Positions 10,745-22,934 are shown, counted from the stretch's first letter. The stretch is DNA of 64,000 nucleotides from Euclidia mi (GCA_944739405.2 OX123191.2:1344830-1408829); one strand, 5' to 3'. A program made the numbers and translations. Notes: generated by a model from the letters alone, not told the origin.

Positions 10745-12985
10745 GTATTTATCCAGAGCTGATTTGATTAGTTTTTGAGAAATTTAATTTTATAAATTAT
10801 GGTGCTTACACGATTACCTACTGTCCCCGTAAGGATTACCAGATAAACATTATACAGTCAAAACTATGAACTTTACACCCCAAATAGAACTTTAGGTAAC
10901 TGTTGTTTATCCACGTTTGGTATATAGCAATGCTACTGTGCTTATAGTCATGTTATGCCTATGGCTGGGGCTCTTGTCTCATGTCTGTTTATTAATCGTT
11001 AGGCCATGTCGGAAACTTCCTGTAAAACTTACTTATCTACACAAGAAAGAGAAAATAGCTTTGTTGTTATGTGGTTCTACTAATGTAACTATTAGTAAAG
11101 AACGGTATAACTGCCCTTTTCAAGTTGAAGCTCTGATATAGATCCAATGTATAAATTACCTGATTTGCTTTCAGTTTAAAAAAAAGCTAATTGATGTTTG
11201 ATTGATGTTTGTCATTGCTGAATATGAATTCAATTGGTAGTCAATAGGTTATCTCAATAGTAAAACATTAAAGGAAATCAAAACATTATTAATAGCCCTT
11301 GGTTACACATTACATAAGGCTAACTAACTACATTACTTATGGCTAGTGCTCACGGCGGGATTATATGAAGCCTCTCTTGATAAATGACTATCCACCACAA
11401 TAATAATTATTTGCATAAAACCAGTAGTTTTACAGATAAGTGCATTCAACAAAACGAACTTAAGTTTTATTATATTGGTACAGATATGTTCAGAAGGTAG
11501 ATATTAAAATAAATTTGTTATATATTTTTAAAGCTAAGTTACAAAATAGGTTTTATTTATATTTGTGGACTCTGTAGCTACATGATTTCATTTTAACATT
11601 TTGTTGAAATTGTTACTGTCAACTTGCAGCTCAAGTTGAGGTTATATAATAAGACAAGGGAACCCGACATATCTTAATATTTGTCGCTTAACTTTATACC
11701 TGTACCTATAGAATGATTTGTTCCGACCATGATAAGTCCTTGCTTAACCTGAACTACTGAAGCTAGAAACATGAGATCTGGACAGTAGATTTCTTTATGA
11801 ACATATGCACTCATTTAGGTTTTATAAAAGTCCATCTCTAAGCATTTTAGGTTGAAAGTCTTAAGACAGGTGACTGCTAATCTTTTATAAATAACAAGCC
11901 TTAGTGTTATACTCGGTAAATACAATTTACTTTAGTTTTGAATTCATTTGCTAAGTTAGTTGCATCTATATTCAAGATGACAACCAGTGATAAACCAATA
12001 AAATGTAGTGCCAACCTTATTGCTTAGCTCTTGTGGGATACAAGACAGATAGGAATATGATTATTAGGATAATGATAAGTGGGTTTAAAGAACAATACGT
12101 GAAAATCCATATCTCTTTTCCCACTAAGCAGTATTTATTTTTGGCAAATAAAAGTAAATGTATGGACTACTCATGCTTTATTTCTAAGTCAGTTGTGATT
12201 AGTCAGTTTAAATTTATTTATTCAGATAAACAATTATTAGTTGTGTATGAATAAATAAGAATTACATTAACACCACATGTTAACAGTTTAAAATAAATAT
12301 TAACATTATTTCGAAAATTCCTTAAATATAAAGTCAAATAAAACTATTGATATAAACTCACCACCATATTAACTATACAAACTGAATGGAATCATTTTTA
12401 GAAATAAGACTGCCCTACTCTTGCTTTGTTAATATTGGTAGCTTGTAAATTTCTCTTTTATGGTTTAGTTGGCAAAGAGTTCAACAATTTCACAGCTTGC
12501 ACTATGCCTAAAAATATTCAATATTGGATTAAACATGTTCTTACATGAATAATAATTATAGCACTAGTATTTTCGAAATCCTTGGATCTGCATGGTTTGA
12601 AATCATTTCATATTTATCATCAACAGTCCGACTGTTCACGGCTGAACATAGGCCTCTCTTTGTTCTTGCCATTTTGTTTTCCTGTTTGATGTGGATAAAA
12701 CTAATTTTGAATATATTAAGTTTTAACTATTTTGTCAAAACTGCAAAATATGGGTATCCTGATAACTTTATATTTGATTATCTAAAATGGCACTGTCAGA
12801 CAGAACCTGAGAAAATTCAGATTGTCTTTCGTATTTTATCTTATGCGTAAAATATGGGCTCCAACACTGTGTAGCAAAGATAACTATATACCAATGCACA
12901 GGTTGAACATGCCTGATATATAGATATAAATATAGCTTAATAGACCGGACCACTTTGTAAGAGTAGAATTTTATTTCATCTACAG
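10745..12985 (+). other. AT-rich interior of LTR element, possible intron
   Basis: AT-rich, bounded by GTATTT at 10745 and TTTATTTCATCTACAG ending at 12985, which together look like intron ends. It contains a short ORF with hydrophobic stretches at 12545-12850 that I do not recognise, and a small LINE-tail-like fragment near 12625-12665. Whether it is spliced is inference. Confidence 0.35.
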
Positions 12986-13550
12986 TTACGAAGGTTCATG
13001 GAACTAATATTTGGGTGGGAAATGTTGCCCACCACCTGTCTTTTGAGTGTTGCAGGTTGATGATGACATCCTAGCAGATGACCTGACCTTAGTGTGAAGA
13101 GAGGATGGACGAGCGGTCCTTTACTGATTGGTATGTATGGATGACGGTGGCCCGCCCTTTTGACGTCGGTGGTTTTGTGTGTGGGCTGCGCGCACACGTG
13201 CCGCATGGGTGCTGTACTGAGCTGGAGTCAAGCAATTTTGCTAATCTTTGTTGCTGATCAACATCAACAACTGTATGAGCGGCTTGACCGTATGGGCGGA
13301 GGATTCGTCAGATACCGATTTATGTGGGGGGATCCTCTACTTCCTCCACTGTGGTTGTTGGACCTATGTAATTGCATTGTATCGATATAACTAATCATGA
13401 CGAACGATGATGATTATTTTATGTATATGCATTGATGTGTTTATGAGGCAAATTTTGCATTTATGTGTTTGAGTAAAATTTTATTTTTCCTATCCAACAT
13501 CCTTCCCAAAACGCTGGCTGGCCACCATGCGTATCCTTGATCCTGGTCTT

Positions 13551-13970
13551 GTTGGCTAGATCCCGTGATGGGTGATGCCGTGTGTTGGCTAGATCCCGTG
13601 ATGGGTGATGCCGTGTGTTGGCTAGATCCCGTGATGGGTGATGCCGTGTGTTGGCTAGATCCCGTGATGGGTGATGCCGTGTGTTGGCTAGATCCCGTGA
13701 TGGGTGATGCCACGTGGGCTAAATCGACCCTATGTGGGTGATGCCGTTTGTGGGCTAGATCCCTATGTGGGTGATGCCGTTTGTGGGCTAGATCCCTATG
13801 TGGGTGATGCCGTTTGTGGGCTAGATCCCTATGTGGGTGATGCCTGTGTGCGCTAGATCCCGTAATCGGTGATGCCGTAATCGGCTTAGCCATGGGTGAA
13901 GCATTGTTTGTTAGATCCCGTGATGGGTGACGCATGCCTCAGGCTAAGATCCTATGACTAGGTGAAGCCT
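13551..13970. repeat. 33-bp minisatellite inside LTR element
   Basis: About twelve units of 33 bp. The first five, starting at 13551, 13584, 13617, 13650 and 13683, are nearly identical and contain GTTGGCTAGATCCCGTGATG. The next units are a variant with GGGCTAGATCCCTATGTGGG; the last ones are degenerate. The unit length divides by three, so the minus strand stays open for 164 codons (13441-13935) as an ITGSSQHTASP-type repeat, probably without being a protein. Confidence 0.9.
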
Positions 13971-14108
13971 TGTAAAAACTTTTAGTTAATTCTGTATGAT
14001 AAACGCTTATTGATGTAATTTTTATATTCCTTATTTTTATTTGTTATGGTGTTTATTCTGTAACCGTTAAATAATCAGCGCGAGGAGCGCGCTGGATCAG
14101 AATGGCCG

Positions 14109-14731
14109 TATGGGCGCAAATTAATATATAATGATTATATTGTTACGAAAATGTTACTAATATTTAAGATTGATATTTAAATAATTATTTGTGAACACAG
14201 AACTGAGAACTTCACTACTTTATAATATTAGACACTGTATTGGCTGCTTAACTGTTTTATAAAGATTGGGTATTTAATTTATCGCTTAGTTATTAAGATA
14301 ACTCCTGAAACTTTCAAAGTAAAATCAATTAGTATTAAATAACATTATTCTGACACTTATTTTTACGGTAATAAATAACATGCGTTTATATTTGCATCCT
14401 GTTGACAATGTTGTAAAGCAGCGTTTGGTTAATAAAATAAAATTGTTATTCGTGTAAAATAAATAATTTGATGTTGTGCAAAATTCATTACAATATTAAT
14501 GTCGATTTTTGATTAGTTTATAATTAATCGTACAGTAATTTCAATTATATGTTGAAAAGGAGTTGTTAAACGTTACATTAAGTGTAATGACGGTTAGTGT
14601 ATAAAAAGGACTGTAACTCGCATTTTAATTCAATTCTGTGCTAGAAATCAACTGATGATTAAACTAAGTAATATTACGTGAGTGTTTTTATTATGGAGTC
14701 TGGACACCATAACCCTGGCGTAGCGCCGACA
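14109..14731 (+). repeat. 3' LTR of the LTR-flanked element
   Basis: Direct copy of 9780-10402. It is followed by GATA, matching the four bases before the 5' LTR. A short palindrome-like GCGCGAGGAGCGCGC lies at 14077-14091, just before it, where a purine tract would be expected. Confidence 0.85.
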
Positions 14732-14837
14732 GATACTATGGTAACCGTAACGAATTTAAGCTATAATATCACTATTATCGAGTGATTTTTCTATATCTGC
14801 CGTATGGATATATGACATGCCATATTTTTAACATTAT

Positions 14838-15060
14838 CATCGTCCTAGCCTTACCCCAGTTGCATCTAAGATTTACACGCCTTGGAGACCGGGGTTCGCT
14901 TACTAGTCCAACCAGATTTGACAGAATATCAGATTTCCTACAGAGCTACTGCCGTCTGACCTCCGGTATCCAAAGGGATAGCCATATTCCACGGATTAGA
15001 CCAGTATCAGTTTATTTTAGGGTACTGACTCCCCGCGAGGACTGTCAAAGATTTTTAATG
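14838..15060 (-). repeat. SINE-2 3' part, minus strand
   Basis: Contains CTGCCGTCTGACCTCCGG, AAAGGGATAGCCATATTCCA and TAGACCAGTATCAGTTTATT, the reverse complement of the SINE-2 3' half, as also at 59715-59913. Truncated, without its tRNA-like head. Confidence 0.65.
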
Positions 15061-16184
15061 CAGCCGGGGCCAATGGTTTAACCTGCTCTTCGAGGCACAA
15101 TGACAGTTACACAATAATAATTTATTTTTAATTATCGCTTGCCCCGTGTTATATGTCATCATTTTTTATGTCAAGTCATAAACTCAAACTGAAAATCCTT
15201 TATTCATTTAGATCACAAAGTGACACTTATGAACGTCAAATTTAAACATTATTACTGTATGCTTCTACATTTACATTTACTGCCACGTTCGCAAAGCAAG
15301 GGTGTAGAACCATGAGAAAGAACGGGCAATAAAACTCATGGTCACTCTTTTTCATCGCCAGGTTTTTAATAATACATAACAATTAAACTTTTGCAAGGTG
15401 CTTCAACTGTTATACCTTCTATGTTACTTGTATATATTTACTGTACATGATACTCAAGCATAATCAAGTTAAATTTTGATGTTCATTTAGTTAGCTTCCT
15501 GAACATAGACATGGTGAAACAGGAGCATCCACTTACATTATGCACCTAACAATGCAGGCAATCCGCGCAAATGTTCAGAACCATGATGGAAATAATGAAG
15601 TTAAATATAAATAAAAAATTATACCAGCCCATAAGACCGCCATCGAACAGTCATCGCAAGTAGCACCCGTTCACGAGTATGACGCATGTGCCAGCCATCA
15701 TCCCTCTCGCCATATCAGAGGGACAGAGATGACCCGACACACGACGCCACCACAAGAAATGACATTTTAGTGAGCATGACGACAACGGTATACGAACCGG
15801 CAGTAATAAAATTAACAATCTGTCGGTATAGGTACTGACCATGAACGTGAATTACCTCCATTTTCCAGATCATTAATATTAGCATAAATTTGTGAAAACG
15901 TGTGAAGAAATGCAAATGTAGTTCCTAACCATATTTAATTGACGTGATATCTTTTGAAATACAACCACCGATCCAACTGATTGAGTACAAGACAATAAAA
16001 TTAAACATAATAAATAAATAGTATCTAACGACATGAAAGACATCTAATGATGTGGTGGCGATTCCAAAAAACATCATTTACTTATATAATTTCATTGGGA
16101 ATAGAATCATATTTAATTACATGTCATGAAAATTTTAATGTTATCTACCTATTTACCCAATAATTATGTGAATACTGAAACAGA
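15061..16184. other. AT-rich sequence, part probably LINE 3' UTR
   Basis: The part adjoining 16184 should be the 3' UTR of the minus-strand LINE; an (AATA)n run near 16007-16020 may mark its end. The rest shows no gene or recognised repeat. Confidence 0.4.
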
Positions 16185-18290
16185 TTATTTCCAAGCGCAT
16201 TTGTCATTAAGGTAATTATTTAAATTGTAATAAGCCTTTTGCATTAGGTTATTTTTAATTGTTGTCTTAAATGCGCTAAACGGCAAGTCTAAAATACATA
16301 TCGGTATCTTGTTGTAGATACGTAAACTTTGTCCTATAAAAGAACTATGAGTTTTACACAAACGGAAATACGGAACACATCATTTATGTCTATTTCTTGT
16401 ATTAATACAGTGAATATCACTATTCTTTGAATATGAATTTATATTTTTACTCACATGCAAAACACTGGCATAAATATACTGAGACGCTACAGTTAAAATA
16501 CCGATGTCCTTAAATCTTTTCTCGAGTGAAACTCTTGTTCGTAATTGGTAAATGGCCCGAACTGCTCTTTTTTGCAATATAAAAATACTTTCGATATCAG
16601 CAGCTCTACCCCATAGTAATATGCTATATGATATAACACTATGAAAATAGCCAAAATATTCCAGCCTAGCCGTATCGACATCTGTTAAACTACGCACCTT
16701 CTTAATGGCATAAGCAGCCGAACTAAGTTTCGCTGACAGATATGTAATGTGTGCGCCCTATTGCAACTTCGAATCAAGTATTAGTCCTAGAAACAACGTA
16801 GATTCAGTTGTTTCCAGTACATCTCCATTTAAAACGATGTTAGTACCAAGGTTTCTGACGTTTGGCAAAGCAAACTTAACACGTTTGGTTTTTTTGGCGT
16901 TCAGTACTAAGTTGTTTACAGTAAACCATTTAGTCACCTGAATAAGAGCACTGTTTATTTCGGTAAAGTTTTCCTTATTTCTATCTACTTCAAATATCAA
17001 TGAAGTATCGTCAGCAAACAATACCACGTCACAAATGTTTCTCAGATAAAATGGCAAATCATTAATGTAAACAAGAAACAAGAAAGGCCCTAGGATACTA
17101 CCCTGCGGCACTCCCAATTGTACTGGTAAACCACTGGATTTTGAGCCATTTATTTCGACACATTGGATTCTGTTATTTCAATATGCCTTAATAACATCCA
17201 ATGCTTTAGTCTGGACGCCGTAATGTTTAAGTTTGCACAAGAGCGTATCATGGCAGACACAATCGAATGCTTTCGAAAGGTCGCAAAACACACCAATAGC
17301 ATTCTGAGATTTCTCCCATGACTTGTAGACGTGTTTGAGTAACGCTACTCCTGCATCCGTCGTCGAATGACCCTTAGTAAAACCATATTGCTCAGTATGA
17401 AGGAGGCTGTTTAAATTAAAGTGTTTCAGAAGTTGCTTGAGTATGATCTTTTCAAAGATTTTACTAAAAGTAGGTAGTATTGAAATTGGCCTATAATTAC
17501 TAGGATCAGTCTTACTGCCGGATTTAAACACAGGTATTATCTTACTATGTTTCATTAAATCTGGAAAATCGCCTGATTCTATATACTTATTAAATAAGTT
17601 ACTAAGATAAGGAGCTACTATATCTATTATACTTTTCAATATCTTAAAATATATTCCCCAGAGATCACCTGTATTCTTAGACTCTAGAGATTGAAAGGTG
17701 TTTATAATGTCAGTAGAACTAATAGGGCTGAATTTAAATATTACATCACATTTTTGTACACTTAATTCTAATAAATTTTCTGCACCTGAAGCTGATGAGA
17801 ACTCTAGTAGTAGTAATGGGTATGCTAGCAAAAAAATTATTGAATGTGTGTGCAACTTCTTCTTTATTGTTAATAATATTATTATTATCTAGCAAGTAAA
17901 CATAGGTGTTCCTTAAGGTTGTCTTACCCGTTGCTTCGTTAATAGCTTGCCAGGTGGCCTTAACTTTATTAGAAGACTTCCTAATTTTGTCACTAATAAA
18001 TACTGCCTTAGCTATACTGCATACCTTTTTAAATATTTTAGAATAATTTCTGACATACTCAGTGAAGCTGGCATTAAAATTGTATTTCTTCATACCATAC
18101 AACTCATACATCCTTGCTCTGCTTTTGTGAATACCTACAGTAGCCCACTCACTAAATGCTCTAGACTCCTTGATTACTTTTTCCTTGGTCTGAAAAGTAT
18201 TTCTAAATTCGTTTTGCACTATATTAAACATAGTATCATAAATCTCATTAGGTGATTTAAGCTCCATCATATCAGGATTAATACCTACTA
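16185..18290 (-). pseudogene. Jockey/CR1-type LINE reverse transcriptase, inactivated, 5'-truncated
   Basis: A minus-strand non-LTR retrotransposon ORF. From the N-terminal side it has the linker (EWATVGIHKSRARMYELYG), then RT blocks SNYRPISILPTFSKIFEKII, EQYGFTKGHST, DLSKAFDCVCHDTLL, GVPQGSILGPFLFLVYINDL and the active-site LFADDTSL, and the C-terminal domain ending in KCAWK with the stop at 16185-16187. Three premature stops interrupt an otherwise continuous frame: TGA at 17178-17180, TAG at 16758-16760 and TGA at 16380-16382. A frameshift lies near 17.8 kb. The endonuclease domain is missing. The same family as the copy at 48.5 kb. Confidence 0.9.
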
Positions 18291-18547
18291 AAATTTTTGT
18301 TCATAATAATATTTACTTCTAATGCAGCAATAATAAAAACATACCAAAGTCTAAGTCTACGTTGGAAGAAACTATCTTCAATAAATTTCTAGAATTTGAA
18401 TAAATTTTAGAGGTATTAAATAACCTCTTAATAATATACTTACATTCCAGCACAGACAGATGCCTTCGATAAATATAAAACACTTATAGGCAGGAAAAAG
18501 GAATACCTGTGGTCTGTTAATAAGAACACGCGTGATATACTACGGAA

Positions 18548-18669
18548 TTCAATATTCGATCTATAGATAGATCTGTAGATTTTAGATTAGTTTTTGACAT
18601 AATCTCCATACAAAATATGTCAAACACGAATCTCGAATCTCAAAATCCATCTATGGATCGAATATTGAA
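18548..18669. mobile_element. Small palindromic MITE-like element
   Basis: TTCAATATTCGATC at 18548-18561 is the reverse complement of 18656-18669. The inside is also quasi-palindromic, with TTTGACATA and TATGTCAAA around the centre. A diverged relative is at 54790-54893. No coding capacity. Confidence 0.5.
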
Positions 18670-21070
18670 AATGGCCGATAGACGCGACAAGATTCGTCAT
18701 TAAAAATTAGTCATAAAAGATACGCAGCGCCATCTAATGACCTCAACAAGATTTGTATTATATTTTGGGGATATTAATAATATATATGTAGTATATTTCT
18801 CCAAACTAGAATATTCCAGTTCATCTTTGCTATAACTGACAAGCCAAGTTTTATTACATTTTCTAAGAAAGAGCTTCGAGCTTCACTGTTGAAGAATTTT
18901 ATGCAGTTTATTATCAGTTCATTCTATAGTCGTAAATCTGCTGCTAGCTAAAATATCAGTTTTGGAAAATCCGTCTTAATCTACAACGAACTTTTATAGT
19001 TTTGTCATGACCGTCCAACGAAATTACTTATTCTGCAAAAACATGTTTTACAAAATGTACATTTTTATATTTTGAATCTAGTTCTTAATAGCTACCACAA
19101 GGCAACAGTGTCCTGTGTTTTTATTGTGTGGGAAACATTGCAGACAGATATTAAAATCACTTGGGAATTGCATCGATTTTAACTATTTAGGTTTTCTAAA
19201 ATAATTGTATAAAAAGTAGTAACGGAATTGAACTGTCCTGTATTAATTATATTTCCAAATATATTGTCACTATTTTCAGTTACTACAGAACAGTACTTTT
19301 CACAACTAATTTGTGTACCATCAAATAATATTCATCATCAAATAATTTCATCTCAATTGTTTCATATCTGTCACTGTCTATGCAAGTTTAGAGCACGATT
19401 TTTCATTTTTCATCCCCGTATCAATTTATTGAATCCTAAAATCGGAATTGGAAACGTCATTCATCGACTCTGCGGATAGTTTTAACGAGGTCGGAAAAAC
19501 AATAAAAATGCATTCTTCAAAACTTCAGCAAACAATATACAGTTACACTACAGTTTGGTTGGTAAACTTTCAATACGGCGAGAAACAAATGATTATACTT
19601 TTTACATTGATTTATTGTTCGCTTTTTTGCCAATAGGGTTCTATTTTTCACCGACCGCTTGTTCATTGTGCCCGAGTTGCCTTTTTTAGAAGAGCCTTTT
19701 GAGAAGGCTTCGCTTTATTTTTGACGTTGGTTTAGCCAAATACGAATACAGAGGGAATTTATAAGGCTGTTATGAAATTTCAAAGTAAAGAATAGTTTTT
19801 TCCGTTGAAAATGGGCTTTAGGGCGAACTAATTGAAGCGTATATTTTATTAACTTTAATTTTCCCAATAATTGGAGTTCATTGGACAATTGAGTTAAAAC
19901 AATTCAGGCACATTTGAAAAAATATGAGTTTTGTTAAACTCATTTGTGTACCATCTCATATCATTGTTATCACTTACAAACGTTCTTTTATAGTGAAGCA
20001 CTATAACATTACAGACCCAAAAGTGTACAAGTAGTGAAACCACACTGGCTTCACAGGCGTCTACCGTCTTATCTAAGAGCACTTTTAAATCACTACATTA
20101 AATCGCCTATATAAGCAGTGCATTATAATATCGACTAATCAAGCGACATCTTTCGGGTAGGTTCGGTGCCACTTTTTAATTCCCGCACATTGTGATATTC
20201 TCAGCCAACAAATAGTCGTACTAGCTTACAAATGTATAAAATAACTATTTACAGCCATTCTGATTAATGCTGCTATGTTATTAATAGATTAAATACACTA
20301 CCGAGAAATCCATGCAGTATTTCGTTGAAATTGTTTATCCTATTAAATTTGTTGATGGGTCAAGCATATTATAATGTTAAATTTTAATTATTTCAATGTT
20401 ATTAACATCACGCAGTAATAAAAATCTCACCACATAGTTATCTACATTTTTTAACTACCATTTATTATTTGCAAACAATTGTGTGTCAGAATGAGTTTGA
20501 ACATTGTTCATATTATGATTTTCAAAAACTACTGTAACCGTATTCTAGAAAATAAAGATACCTATTATTAGTACACAGTTAATGAAAAGCAAATGCCTAA
20601 TGCTTGTACAATGTTTTATCTTACACATTGTTATTGTGTTTGGGAGCTACAATTCAATAAATATTTTTATATTTTTTATTAGTTATAAATTAACTATGCT
20701 CTCTGTCTCTACGGTCTCGGACTTAATGAAACTATCAGGATTCGCTAGTTTTCATGTTTTTTGTAAGTTTTTAGCGCTCTATAAAAATAATCTAAGAATA
20801 TTAAAAATGAATGCTCAATTTTTGGCTAACCAAATTTTCTAGCTATATTTTAAGCACTTCGTTGAGTAAGTCATTATAAATAAATTGTAGCGTTATTCCG
20901 ATTACATCCAAACTGGATATAGTTTTCATATTATGATAAATGCATCACTTAATTTATCGATGGTAGTAATTGCAGGCGTGAGAATTAATTGTATGAATAA
21001 CATCGTTTATCCAATTTTAAAACGCCCCTTTATCATTAATTTGCAGCAAGCTCTTCAAAAACTGTACGGA
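18670..21070. other. No gene or clear repeat seen
   Basis: AT-rich sequence with only short unremarkable ORFs. I see no splice-linked coding blocks or known repeat motifs. Confidence 0.5.
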
Positions 21071-22647
21071 TGCTAATTATGTAATAAAAAATAAATAAAA
21101 CTACAGCTTCCACCAAGTCAACTTCAGTTTGTTTTTATGTAAGACCTCGACAAATTCTCCATCCGACACCCAAATTCCTTTTCCTAGTACTCTCAACTGC
21201 CTCAATCACACTGTTTTTCCAATAGTTTATGTAAATGACGGGCCATTTAGCTTTATGTACGTTATCAGAGTCGGACTGTAGCCAATAAAGTGTTGGTAAA
21301 TATGCAATTATATTAACTAGTTGTAGTCTGATAATGGTTACGGGAGACATTCGCGCTTGTGCCGCGGCTGATTGTATTCGTGTATCATTTTTACGCGCGG
21401 AGATAAAAGGAAGGACGGCCTTGGTGGTTGAGAATGACAGCTATTGGAGCGGAATAGTTAGGTTTATTTGTCTAAATTTGTATAAAGATACATATTAGTA
21501 AATCACACTGAAATTGTTATGTGATGATTCAGAAGTACTATCGAGATGTTTTAAAACGTACTGTTTGTTTTGTAACAAATTGATAAACAAAAAAAAACTA
21601 ATTAGAAAAATAAAAGGCTAAGGGCATGCTAACGGTGTATTTTTGAATAATGACGGTTACGGCTAAACCTACCATTCGATTTTTGAATTTAGATTCGAAT
21701 TGAGTTAGGTTAGTTAGTCAGTTTATTTGAGCTCGTAGTCTAAAAAAATAAAATAGTTATAATTGACTGTACTTAATAGTGCAGTGATGGAGGCTCCTCA
21801 GTAGGTGTCCCATCACATTCTAGATTAAACTCTCAAAGGGCCTCTGCGCGTTGGACCTATGCCTCCGTGTACGCCTGCTAAAGGGCCGAGTATTGTTCTA
21901 ACAAATTTGAATAATACCCGTGGAAGAGAAACAATTATAATTAAAGTGAATAAATTGATTGAATGCTCTTAATATTTAAATATATATAACTAATAAGTTC
22001 AAAATCTACCAACTAACCTAACTGAATTCGAAACTAAATTCAAAAATCGAAGGATCCAAAGATCAAACGTTATCATAATATATAAAATCCTTGCGTTACT
22101 GACTGACTGACAGACACGCTACAGCCGAAACTATTGGGCGCGGGAAGCTAAAATTAGGCATGCATGTTCCTTGGGGACCGTAGGGGTGCACTAAGAATGG
22201 ATTTCCCGAAATTCCAACGGGAGCGGCCAAAACGGGTAAATTTAAAAAAATTGCACGCGTAGCTGCTGGCGTCCTCTAGTCCGTCTATATTGAAAAAGAC
22301 ACCTTTATCACGTTCTGATTTAAAAAGCTAATTCGAAAGAATAGATATATCCAGTTACGGTAAGTCGGTGCAGTTGAGTGAGTGACAGTAATTGCTCGCT
22401 GCATCCCGTTTTCACGTCGCTTCGACAGATTTTTAATGGCGCCGACACCGAACAAGATTTACGAGATATTAACAAAGTTACCTTTTGTTCCTTGCCAACA
22501 TTTTTCAAAGGATACATATTTCTTGTTAGAATGTTATTTATGATTTGTTATGTTGACTCGTTAGATGTTATAGTTTTGTTGACTTTCATTGGATCTTGAA
22601 AACGTTAAACACGCTTTTAGGCATTTTCTTTAAACGTTTATTTTACT
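21071..22647. repeat. Unidentified large repeat unit, copy 1
   Basis: A unit shared with 59914-61063. The first ~390 bp (CTACAGCTTCCACC to GAATGACAGCT) and the last ~330 bp (TAATTCGAAAGAAT to GGCATTTTCTTTAA) match closely; the middle is divergent. Short ORFs of 65-73 codons are kept in both copies but show no domain. The family is unknown to me; conserved ends with a variable middle would suit a non-autonomous mobile element. This copy carries a Helitron-like insertion at 22073-22279. Confidence 0.7.
22073..22279 (+). mobile_element. Helitron-like non-autonomous element, subfamily 1
   Basis: It starts with TC (TCATAATATATAAAATCC), ends with CTAG, and is placed between A (22072) and T (22280), which is the Helitron insertion rule. 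A close copy is at 43418-43625. The corresponding place in the second large repeat unit (near 60703-60720) lacks it. 207 bp, no ORF. Confidence 0.7.
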
Positions 22648-22670
22648 TTTAATATACTATAATTTTTTTT

Positions 22671-22934
22671 AGGTCCCACGTAATTGGGGGCGAGCCTATT
22701 GCCGTACCGGGCACATTACCAGACTCCGTGCTGCTACTGAGAATTTCCCAACGGAAAAACCCAATAACACTTTGCCCGACCCGGGAATCGAATCCAAGAC
22801 CTCCCAATCCCACGCGCACATTTATGCCGCGAGACCAACGAGGCAGTCTAAAAATTCATGTCAAAATGTGGGTGTAATATTACACCTCCGCCTACCCCTT
22901 CGGGGATACAGGCGTGAGCTAATAAATAAAAAAA
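22671..22934. repeat. SINE-1 copy with inverted 5' part
   Basis: 22671-22849 is SINE-1 head sequence in reverse orientation, ending GAGGCAGTC. From 22850 the tail continues forward, from TAAAAATTCATG through TACCCCTTCGGGGATACAG to an A-rich end. The two halves meet at the sequence that is contiguous in normal copies (GGGACCTAAAAATTCATG). Confidence 0.8.

Larger units (their letters stand above)
9780..14731 (+). mobile_element. Non-autonomous LTR retrotransposon-like element (no gag/pol)
   Basis: Two identical direct repeats of 623 bp enclose 3706 bp. No gag, protease, RT, RNase H or integrase motif is visible in any interior ORF, so it would depend on proteins from another element, like LARD or TRIM elements. 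The interior has a GC-rich leader (10403-10744), a long AT-rich middle and a GC-rich 3' part with a 33-bp minisatellite. A primer-binding site is not obvious; TGGATAAACGCC starts about 10 bases after the LTR. No clear polypurine tract precedes the 3' LTR. Identical LTRs imply recent insertion. Confidence 0.75.

Noticed and set aside
12545..12850. Hydrophobic 101-codon ORF inside the LTR element as an envelope-like or membrane gene
   Set aside because: No signal peptide, family motif or supporting context; it sits in a probable intron.
13441..13935. 164-codon minus-strand ORF as a protein gene
   Set aside because: It is the translation of the 33-bp minisatellite; the open frame follows from the unit length, and there is no domain.
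13551..13970. CRISPR-like array
   Set aside because: Units are directly adjacent 33-bp repeats without unique spacers, in a eukaryotic setting.
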